Shown piece by piece: positions 23,722-29,293 of a DNA stretch of 29,293 nucleotides (its first letter is position 1; every line of letters starts with the position of its first letter). The DNA is taken from the NCBI GenBank assembly GCA_043421945.1, contig JBHOGO010000058.1:1-29293 (forward strand), given 5' to 3'. Position numbers and translations under genes: made by a program. The notes beneath the pieces were generated by a model. It had not been told where the DNA came from. It saw only the letters and a list, made by a program, of their open reading frames with translations, and did no database searches. This stretch comes from Thaumasiovibrio sp043421945 (GTDB taxonomy: Bacteria > Pseudomonadota > Gammaproteobacteria > Enterobacterales > Vibrionaceae).

Positions 23722-24231
23722 ATGTTTGCTGTATTGATATTTATTACATTAGGCCTTTTTCTAGGGCTTAGTTTGGGTATGGCTTCGAAAGTTTTTTCTG
23801 TGGATGGTGATCCTCTTGTTGATGAAATTGAAGCAATGATGCCTGGCGGGCAGTGTGGTCAATGCGGAGAGGCTGGTTGCCGGCAAGCCGCTGAGGCAAT
23901 GGTGGAAGGGAAATTGCCCATCACAGCTTGTCCGCCAGGTGGCGTAGGACTATCTGAAGCCATTGCGAATGCACTTGGTGTTGATGTCAATACTGATGAT
24001 ATTGCATTACCACTGTATGCCGCTATTGATGAATCACAATGCTCTGGATGTCAGCGTTGCTTTAAAGCCTGTCCATTCGACGCCATTGTCGGCGGTGCAA
24101 AACAGATGCATACCGTTCTTTCTGACATTTGCACTGGATGTAAGTTATGTGAGCCTGTCTGCCCGCAACAGTGTATTACGTTTACGGAATCTCAACCGAT
24201 GTGGATTTGGCCTAAACCAATGGCGGCATAA
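23722..24231 (+). CDS. rnfB: Rnf complex Fe-S subunit RnfB
   Basis: 169-residue subunit with an N-terminal membrane anchor (about 1-22). A four-cysteine [4Fe-4S] domain follows (C45, C48, C53, C70; GGQCGQCGEAGC), then a ferredoxin-like pair of [4Fe-4S] sites at C107-C117 and C137-C147. It is the expected site of contact with soluble ferredoxin or flavodoxin. Each final cysteine after the 107-117 and 137-147 motifs is followed by proline (ACP, VCP). GAGGAGG precedes the ATG, 13 bases after rnfA. Confidence 0.94.
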   Translation: MFAVLIFITLGLFLGLSLGMASKVFSVDGDPLVDEIEAMMPGGQCGQCGEAGCRQAAEAMVEGKLPITACPPGGVGLSEAIANALGVDVNTDDIALPLYAAIDESQCSGCQRCFKACPFDAIVGGAKQMHTVLSDICTGCKLCEPVCPQQCITFTESQPMWIWPKPMAA

Positions 24232-24240
24232 GGTGAATAT

Positions 24241-25704
24241 ATGTTAACAGTATTTGGACGTCCGTTTGCAGGGGGGGTACACCCTCCGACATATAAATAC
24301 CTCACGAAAAGTGAGAAGAGCTCACGTCATTTCTTGCCAAAAAAAGTGTACTTATCTTTAGTATTGCGAAATGGCTCACCACTAACCCCCTTAGTTTCTG
24401 TGGGTGATGTGGTTAAAAAAGGGGAGTTAATCGCGACAGGATTGAATGATATGACAGCGCCACTTCATTCATCCGTTAATGGTGTTGTCGTGGAAATTAA
24501 ACCTCATATTACTACGCATCCGGGGATGCATCACAGCCCCACTATTGTCATTGAGACCGACGGAAACCGAGGATGGGGGACTTATCATCCATCGACTGCT
24601 GTTAACCGTATTTCAAGTGAAATGATTATTGAGCGGGTCAGAGATGCCGGTGTTGTGGGTCTTGGTGGTGCCGGTTTCCCTACTGCGAAGAAAATAGAAT
24701 TTGCGCGAAAAGCGGGAGTACATACTCTTGTTATTAATGGTGGTGAATGTGAACCATACCTCACGTGTGATGACCGCTTAATGCAAGAGTATGGGGCAGA
24801 TGTTATTGGCGGTATTCGCTTACTTTTAAAAGCGACAGGCGCAGCGCAAGCCATCATCGGCATAGAAGACAATAAGCGAGAAGCGATTGAGTTTTTAAGT
24901 TCGTTGTGTGAAGAAGACAATATTAATGTCGAGGTTGTACCAAGCCTCTATCCAATGGGGTCTGAGCGCCACCTCATTAAGGCAGTGACAGGTCAAACGG
25001 TACCACTGGGTAAACTTTCGACTGAAATTGGCATTGTGGTCAATAATGTGGCAACCGCCAAGGCTGTCTATCATGCGGTTCGTTATCAACATCCGCTGGT
25101 GAGTCGAATGGTTACCGTCTCTGGGTTAGGTGTGGAAACACCGATGAACGTCGATGTCCCTATTGGTACCACTGTCAGGGAGTTATTGGCGTATTGTGGC
25201 GGTTTTCACCCTTCAACAGAAAGACTTATTCTCGGAGGCCCGATGATGGGGAGTGTCGTGACCTCTCCAGATGTGCCGCTAGACAAAAGTGCTGGTGGTT
25301 TGCTTGCGTTAACAACAGAAGAGATGAAGGAACGTGAGAGACAATCTTGTATACGTTGTGGCCAATGTGTTCGTGCCTGCCCTATGGGTTTAATGCCCTT
25401 CAAAATAGCTTCATTTAGCCGCGTCTCAGATTTTAAGGGGGCAGAGTCCAACGGGGTTAATCACTGTCTGAGCTGTGGTGCATGCAGTTATATTTGCCCT
25501 TCAAGCATTCCCCTCGTTCAATTCTTTCAACACACAAAAGGTGTTTTGCGCAGTCGTAAGATGCAAGAAGACAAGACGGAGCGCGTTAGGCAATTACGTG
25601 ATGCAAAGGCTATTCGTATGGCCAAGGAAGCAGAACTGAAAAAAGCAGCCAAAGCGGCCAAACCCAAGCGTCGCCGTCAACGTCGTGACAAGGAGGTTTC
25701 ATGA
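24241..25704 (+). CDS. rnfC: Rnf complex NADH-binding subunit RnfC
   Basis: 487-residue peripheral subunit. The middle region VVGLGGAGFPTAKK and NGGECEPYLTCDDRLM match the NADH/FMN-binding fold of NuoF-like proteins. Two [4Fe-4S] motifs lie at about residues 370-381 (CIRCGQCVRACP) and 409-420 (CLSCGACSYICP). The C-terminal tail is short and rich in Lys, Ala and Arg, without the long repeats of the E. coli protein, as is usual for nif-linked Rnf. AAGGTG precedes the ATG. Its stop overlaps the rnfD start (ATGA). Confidence 0.94.
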   Translation: MLTVFGRPFAGGVHPPTYKYLTKSEKSSRHFLPKKVYLSLVLRNGSPLTPLVSVGDVVKKGELIATGLNDMTAPLHSSVNGVVVEIKPHITTHPGMHHSPTIVIETDGNRGWGTYHPSTAVNRISSEMIIERVRDAGVVGLGGAGFPTAKKIEFARKAGVHTLVINGGECEPYLTCDDRLMQEYGADVIGGIRLLLKATGAAQAIIGIEDNKREAIEFLSSLCEEDNINVEVVPSLYPMGSERHLIKAVTGQTVPLGKLSTEIGIVVNNVATAKAVYHAVRYQHPLVSRMVTVSGLGVETPMNVDVPIGTTVRELLAYCGGFHPSTERLILGGPMMGSVVTSPDVPLDKSAGGLLALTTEEMKERERQSCIRCGQCVRACPMGLMPFKIASFSRVSDFKGAESNGVNHCLSCGACSYICPSSIPLVQFFQHTKGVLRSRKMQEDKTERVRQLRDAKAIRMAKEAELKKAAKAAKPKRRRQRRDKEVS

Positions 25705-26723
25705 TTAATTACCGACCAGATAGCGGGCCGTTCACTCATAACGATCGGTCGAGTACGCACCTTATGTATCAAGTTATCTTGGCACTGCTCCCTGCAACCA
25801 TATTTGGTATTTACCTGTTCGGCATGCAAGCGGCAATGACGTTGATTGCGTGCGGATTGGCATGTATTGCAACAGAAGCGCTCTGTTTGTTTATTATGCG
25901 AAAACGTGTTGTGGCTTGCTTAGATGGCTCTGCATTATTAACAGGGTGGCTATTGGCGATGAGCTTGCCACCACATTTTCCGCCGATTTTATGTGCGGTA
26001 GGTGGTGCATTTGCCATTGTGATTGGTAAGCAATGTTACGGTGGGCTGGGACAAAACCTTTTTAATCCAGCGATGCTAGGGCGCGTGATGTTGTTGATCT
26101 GTTTTCCATTAGAGATGACTGATTGGAGTGTCCCTTTTTCGCAAGCTGATGTTGTCGTCAATGAGAACATGATCCAGACATGGTTGCATTTTGATGGCAT
26201 GACGTCAGCGACGATACTCGGGGAATTTGCAAGTCACCATGGCAGTGGCTTAATACCTTCACCAGCGATGGCATTAGGGCACCATGCGGGGAGCTTCGGT
26301 GAAACATCTAGTGTGTTGTTACTTCTGGGTGGTGTGTTTCTCATATATCGCCGCATTATTCACTGGGCTATTCCGGTGAGTTTCCTATCGACATTATTGC
26401 TTATTTCCTGTGTGACTTATTACTTGCTTCCTCTGATGTTTGGAGGCGCTGGTCTCCATTTTGCGCCACCTTCAATACATATTTTTTCAGGAGCAACATT
26501 GCTGGCTGCATTCTTTATTATTACTGACTTAGTCACATCACCCACCACACAGAAAGGGCAGTTGGTCTATGGTGGGCTGACGGCGCTATTGGTGTGGGCA
26601 ATTCGTTCTTTTGGCAGTTATCCAGAAGGTGTCGCTTTTGCCGTATTACTGATGAACTGCATGAGTCCGATAATTGAGCAGCTTTGCCAACCGAAACCCT
26701 TTGGTAGTCAGGAGGCTGTATGA
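25701..26723 (+). CDS. rnfD: Rnf complex membrane subunit RnfD
   Basis: 340-residue multi-spanning protein of the NqrB/RnfD family with about nine hydrophobic segments. GGLGQNLFNPAMLGR and FIITDLVTSPTTQKG are family signatures. Members carry a covalently bound FMN on a threonine; SGATLLAAFF is the likely neighbourhood, but I cannot fix the residue with certainty. AAGGAGG precedes the ATG, and both ends overlap neighbouring genes by four bases. Confidence 0.93.
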   Translation: MINYRPDSGPFTHNDRSSTHLMYQVILALLPATIFGIYLFGMQAAMTLIACGLACIATEALCLFIMRKRVVACLDGSALLTGWLLAMSLPPHFPPILCAVGGAFAIVIGKQCYGGLGQNLFNPAMLGRVMLLICFPLEMTDWSVPFSQADVVVNENMIQTWLHFDGMTSATILGEFASHHGSGLIPSPAMALGHHAGSFGETSSVLLLLGGVFLIYRRIIHWAIPVSFLSTLLLISCVTYYLLPLMFGGAGLHFAPPSIHIFSGATLLAAFFIITDLVTSPTTQKGQLVYGGLTALLVWAIRSFGSYPEGVAFAVLLMNCMSPIIEQLCQPKPFGSQEAV

Positions 26724-27322
26724 GGCTAGAAAGCTTATTTTCTCACCGTGATGCATTGCCTAATCAAGCGTTGGTCTTGGGGGCTGCAATGGGCGTTGCA
26801 ACGGCATTACTGCTTGGCTTAAGCCAACATGTTACTCCGATTATTGATGCGTTGAAGACGCAAGAGCAACGTGAAACGATCAGTGAGGTATTACCATTGG
26901 TCACGTTATCAGAAGAATTCCGCCCTCAATCTCGTCGCTTTGAGTTTGATGGTGTTGCTTATGATCTCTTTTCATTTGAGGGTGGCTATTGGGTTGTGAC
27001 CGGGCAGACCACAGGCTATGGGGGCAAAATGGACTTGATGGTTGGCACTGATTCACAGGGCGTAATTCAAGGTGTTCGTGTTTTACAACACAGTGAAACA
27101 CCAGGCTTAGGAGACAAGATTGAACTTTCTAAAAGTGATTGGATCCTCTCTTTTAATCAACGCTCATTAATGAATACAGAACGCTGGAAAGTAAAAAAAG
27201 AAGGGGGAGAGTTTGACCAATTTAGTGGTGCTACGATTACCCCCAGAGCTGTTGTGAATGGTGTTCATCATATGTTGCAAGCACTTGAATATGAGGAAGG
27301 GGTTAATCATGACAAGCTATAA
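26720..27322 (+). CDS. rnfG: Rnf complex FMN-binding subunit RnfG
   Basis: 200-residue subunit with one N-terminal membrane helix (about 15-40) and an external FMN-binding domain. The covalent attachment motif is S-G-A-T at 169-172, with T172 (FDQFSGATITPRAV) as the expected FMN-phosphoester residue. GYGGKMDLMVG and HSETPGLGDKI are typical. GGAGG precedes the ATG, which overlaps the rnfD stop. Its 3' end overlaps rnfE by 14 bases. Confidence 0.94.
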   Translation: MRLESLFSHRDALPNQALVLGAAMGVATALLLGLSQHVTPIIDALKTQEQRETISEVLPLVTLSEEFRPQSRRFEFDGVAYDLFSFEGGYWVVTGQTTGYGGKMDLMVGTDSQGVIQGVRVLQHSETPGLGDKIELSKSDWILSFNQRSLMNTERWKVKKEGGEFDQFSGATITPRAVVNGVHHMLQALEYEEGVNHDKL

Positions 27323-27971
27323 GAAAATAATTAAAGGCGGGGTGTGGGGTAATAATATTGTTCTGAGCCAATCTCTTGCTCTATGTCCATTGTTAGCGGT
27401 AACAAGTACTGCAACGAATGGTCTCGGTCTTGGGATGGCGACGCTGTTTGTCATGGTATTTGCTAGTATTTTAACGTCGCTTGCAAAGCCTATTGTAAGT
27501 AGAGCGATTCGAATTCCTGTTAATGTACTGATTATTGCCACGCTAGTGACGTCTACTGATCTACTGCTTAATGCCTACTTTTATCCATTGCACAAAGTGT
27601 TGGGGTTATTTATTCCTTTGATCGTGACTAATTGCGCCATCCTGGGACGTGTTGAAGCATTTGCGACAAAGAATAAGGTTATTCCGAGTGCTGTAGATGC
27701 CTTAGCGATGGGGGTTGGTTTTTGTTGGGTATTGGTGGTTTTAGGTGGGGTGAGAGAAGTCATCGGTAGCGGTACCCTCTTTTCAAATGCGAGTTTAATG
27801 CTTGGTGAAAAATTCTATTTTATTGAACAGACCATCATTCCGAATTATCGCGGATTTTTACTCGCAATTTTACCACCTGGTGGATTCATTGCGATTGGCT
27901 TACTCCTAGGTTTAAAAAATAGTTTAGAGCGATTAAAAGAGAAAAGTCAGCAAACTGTGGAGGTTATGTGA
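27309..27971 (+). CDS. rnfE: Rnf complex membrane subunit RnfE
   Basis: 220-residue integral membrane protein, paralogue of RnfA, with about six helices. KGGVWGNNIVLSQSLALCP and IPLIVTNCAILGR carry the conserved cysteines. The start at 27309 (MTSYKKIIKGG) has AAGGGG before it and matches the family; an in-frame upstream start inside rnfG is rejected. Its TGA shares one base with the rnfH ATG. Confidence 0.93.
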   Translation: MTSYKKIIKGGVWGNNIVLSQSLALCPLLAVTSTATNGLGLGMATLFVMVFASILTSLAKPIVSRAIRIPVNVLIIATLVTSTDLLLNAYFYPLHKVLGLFIPLIVTNCAILGRVEAFATKNKVIPSAVDALAMGVGFCWVLVVLGGVREVIGSGTLFSNASLMLGEKFYFIEQTIIPNYRGFLLAILPPGGFIAIGLLLGLKNSLERLKEKSQQTVEVM

Positions 27972-28225
27972 TGAATGTGAGCGTTGTATATGCATTACCT
28001 TCACGTCAAGCCTGGCTGCCAGTAACGTTGGCAGAAGAAGCAACGGTTTTAATGGCGATTCAGCATTCCGGGATTTTAAATTTATTTTCTGATATCGACC
28101 TCTCAGTTCAGAAAGTGGGTGTTTTTGGCAAAATAAAAGCTCTGGATGCAATGATAGAGGAAGGTGACCGTATTGAAATCTATCGGCCAATTGTATGGAA
28201 GCCAACGGATGACGATGAGTTGTAA
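27971..28225 (+). CDS. rnfH: RnfH, small Rnf-associated protein
   Basis: 84-residue RnfH-family protein (beta-grasp, ubiquitin-like fold). VSVVYALPSRQ at the start and EEGDRIEIYRP near the end are family marks. RnfH is linked to rnf operons of diazotrophs and is needed for full fixation in Rhodobacter, but its exact role is unclear. GGAGG at 27959-27963 supports the ATG at 27971; a GTG three bases upstream is less likely. Confidence 0.88.
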   Translation: MNVSVVYALPSRQAWLPVTLAEEATVLMAIQHSGILNLFSDIDLSVQKVGVFGKIKALDAMIEEGDRIEIYRPIVWKPTDDDEL

Positions 28226-28295
28226 GCTTTGTGACATTTTGTCTTAAGTAATTTGAGCGGTATTTGTAAGTTGTTGTTTTTAAATCGTTCACTTA

Positions 28296-28311
28296 TGGCT
28301 TGAAAATTGAA
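28296..28311 (+). promoter_or_regulatory. Degenerate -24/-12 candidate before nifF
   Basis: TGGCTTGAAAATTGAA has a good -24 part, but the -12 reads TTGAA, so the invariant GC is GA. It is the only GG with near-correct spacing in the 137-base gap. No exact TGT-N10-ACA lies upstream within the gap. nifF could instead be read through from rnf. Confidence 0.3.
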
Positions 28312-28362
28312 AGATACCTGTTGTGTAACGACATTATCTTAGAGTATGACAAGGAGTAGTTT

Positions 28363-28890
28363 ATGGCGAGTATAGGTGTTTTTTTTGGAACGGATACTGG
28401 CAGCACCCGAAAGGTCGCAAAGTTGATAGCACAGGCGCTAGATGCTGATAAGCCGTTGAATATTAATCGAGTTACAGCGGCAGATCTTGATAAATATGAT
28501 TATTTAGTTTTTGGAACGCCTACCCTGGGAGAGGGGCAGTTACCAGGGCTGGAAGCTGATTGTATGTCTGAAAGTTGGGCTGAGTTTATAGAAGCTAATG
28601 ATGAGTTAGATTTAGCGGGGAAAACCGTGGCTCTGTTTGGGTTAGGCGATCAGGTTAACTATGCAAATGAGTTTGTTGATGGGTTGGGTGAGCTCTATGA
28701 TTATGTCGATGAATGTGGCGCGACGCTGATCGGTGAAACATCTACTGATGGATATAATTTTAATGAGTCCGCAGCCGTTGTTGAGGATAAATTTGTTGGC
28801 CTTGTGATCGATAAAGATAATCAGAGCAGCCTGACTGAAGAGAGAGTAGCGCATTGGGTTGAACAGATAAAGGCGGAGTTTGCTGCTTAA
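28363..28890 (+). CDS. nifF: Nif flavodoxin
   Basis: 175-residue long-chain flavodoxin, the electron donor to NifH in Klebsiella and Azotobacter. The FMN phosphate loop is GTDTGSTRKVAK (9-20). The second loop is TPTLGEGQLPG, where the Trp that stacks on FMN in many flavodoxins is replaced by Leu. GLGDQVNYANEFVDG is the third FMN-contacting segment. AAGGAG precedes the ATG. With no nifJ in the window, the upstream Rnf operon is the likely reductant source. Confidence 0.92.
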   Translation: MASIGVFFGTDTGSTRKVAKLIAQALDADKPLNINRVTAADLDKYDYLVFGTPTLGEGQLPGLEADCMSESWAEFIEANDELDLAGKTVALFGLGDQVNYANEFVDGLGELYDYVDECGATLIGETSTDGYNFNESAAVVEDKFVGLVIDKDNQSSLTEERVAHWVEQIKAEFAA

Positions 28891-28923
28891 CGTTCATTAT
28901 CTTTTACCCCCTTTAATTATGAA

Positions 28924-28952
28924 AAAGCGACCATGTAAAACATGATCGCTTT
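28924..28952. terminator. Bidirectional terminator after nifF
   Basis: AAAGCGACCATG (28924-28935) pairs with CATGATCGCTTT (28941-28952), one C-A mismatch, 5-nt loop TAAAA. A-runs on one side and T's on the other suit use from both strands. It separates nifF from the minus-strand reading frame ending at 28955. Confidence 0.7.
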
Positions 28953-28954
28953 AA

Positions 28955-29065
28955 CTATTTCCCCTCGACTGAATTCAAAGCTTCTGTGTTCTTAATAAAA
29001 CGAATCGGAGAGCTTTCAATAAATCCAACGGTACTGTCAAGTTGACCAATGTTATGGCAGTATTG
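28955..29065 (-). pseudogene. C-terminal remnant of an unidentified gene
   Basis: On the minus strand a frame runs from just after TAG (29066-29068) to TAG at 28955-28957 and reads QYCHNIGQLDSTVGFIESSP and so on, ending NSVEGK: 36 residues with natural-looking composition and codon use. There is no start codon or ribosome site at its beginning. It ends directly before the bidirectional terminator. I read it as the tail of a gene cut by rearrangement, perhaps by the neighbouring IS5-type element. Family not recognised. Confidence 0.4.
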
Positions 29066-29076
29066 CTATATGAGTA

Positions 29077-29103
29077 CATACAAAAGACATTGATTTTTGT
29101 ATG
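29077..29103. repeat. Perfect 9-bp inverted repeat beside the IS end
   Basis: CATACAAAA (29077-29085) and TTTTGTATG (29095-29103) flank a 9-nt loop. It lies just outside the IS terminal repeat and overlaps the presumed target sequence. Function unknown. Confidence 0.4.
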
Positions 29104-29109
29104 GTATAA

Positions 29110-29293
29110 GGCTTTGTTGCGTAAATCAAAAATGATCAGTAGCAATCCACTTTCGGTTAGTTCTTATCCTATTAGCTGGGTTTCAGGCATACCTAGACCC
29201 GTAAGTTTGTTTAGGACTTTGATCATCGCATAAGCTTCTCCAACTTGAGCGTTGTAATCCCTTAAGCTGAGCGCACCACCAAGCAATGACTTT
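29110..29293 (-). mobile_element. IS5-family (IS903-like) insertion sequence, one end
   Basis: The terminal repeat starts at 29110 with GGCTTTGTTGCGTAAATC, differing at two positions from the IS903 end. A transposase C-terminus follows on the minus strand (29164-29293). The rest lies beyond the window. IS903 relatives duplicate 9 bp; the adjoining nine bases are ATGGTATAA (29101-29109), but the other copy cannot be checked here. Confidence 0.85.
29164..29293 (-). CDS. IS5-family transposase, C-terminal part
   Basis: Minus-strand frame ending at TAA (29164-29166). It reads SLLGGALSLRDYNAQVGEAY, then a stretch with KVLNKLTGLGMPETQLIG before the stop. RDYNAQV and NKLTGLGMPE are the conserved end of IS903/ISL2-type IS5 transposases. 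The N-terminal part and catalytic DDE residues are outside the window, so activity cannot be judged. Confidence 0.85.
   Translation of the reverse strand, partial: KSLLGGALSLRDYNAQVGEAYAMIKVLNKLTGLGMPETQLIG

Noticed and set aside
24241..25704. Minus-strand open frames inside rnfC
   Set aside because: Shadows of the coding strand; no ribosome sites and no family resemblance.

Overview
The window carries a nearly complete molybdenum nitrogen-fixation (nif) gene cluster of about 28 kb from a gammaproteobacterium. The proteins closely resemble the Klebsiella-type set: NifL, NifM, NifQ, NifF and NifY are present, and the HDKTY-ENX-USVWZM gene order is kept. Base composition, the additions (an Rnf operon, a NifB-linked ferredoxin) and the flanking insertion-sequence types suggest a marine Vibrionaceae member such as a diazotrophic Vibrio. 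That assignment is inference, because no rRNA or housekeeping gene lies in the window.

Layout. At the left edge (1-237) is the 3' end of an IS630-type transposase gene with an in-frame stop, followed by degenerate ~17-bp repeats and the nifH control region. Plus strand, 533-9219: nifH-nifD-nifK-nifT-nifY-nifE-nifN-nifX-fdxB (nitrogenase, its scaffold proteins and a nif-type ferredoxin). Plus strand, 9601-17384: nifU-nifS-nifV-nifW-nifZ-nifM-modA-modB-modC (Fe-S assembly, homocitrate synthesis, maturation and molybdate import). Minus strand, 22789-17386: nifL-nifA, then nifB-fdxN-nifQ. Plus strand, 23133-28225: rnfA-B-C-D-G-E-H; then nifF (28363-28890). At the right edge an IS5-family (IS903-like) element enters on the minus strand and runs off the end; a small coding remnant lies beside it.

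Regulation is readable. -24/-12 promoters with GG-N10-GC spacing lie in front of nifH, nifU, nifB, nifL and rnfA, and a degenerate one in front of nifF. Six perfect TGT-N10-ACA NifA-binding sequences lie in the intergenic regions upstream of nifH, nifU, nifB (two, plus an IHF consensus between them and the promoter) and in the nifL/rnfA divergent region (two). All major operons therefore look like one sigma54/NifA regulon, with NifL as the anti-activator.

How it works together. Rnf, at the membrane, should drive ferredoxin/flavodoxin reduction; there is no nifJ in the window. FdxB, FdxN and NifF are the candidate carriers to NifH and NifB. NifU/NifS build Fe-S clusters, NifB makes NifB-co, NifEN with NifX/NifY and NifQ mature FeMo-co with homocitrate from NifV, and ModABC supplies molybdate. 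The system itself is known. The points that look less ordinary are a GAFTSA variant in NifA, a cysteine cluster in NifW, the shared nifL/rnf control region and several intra-operon hairpins.
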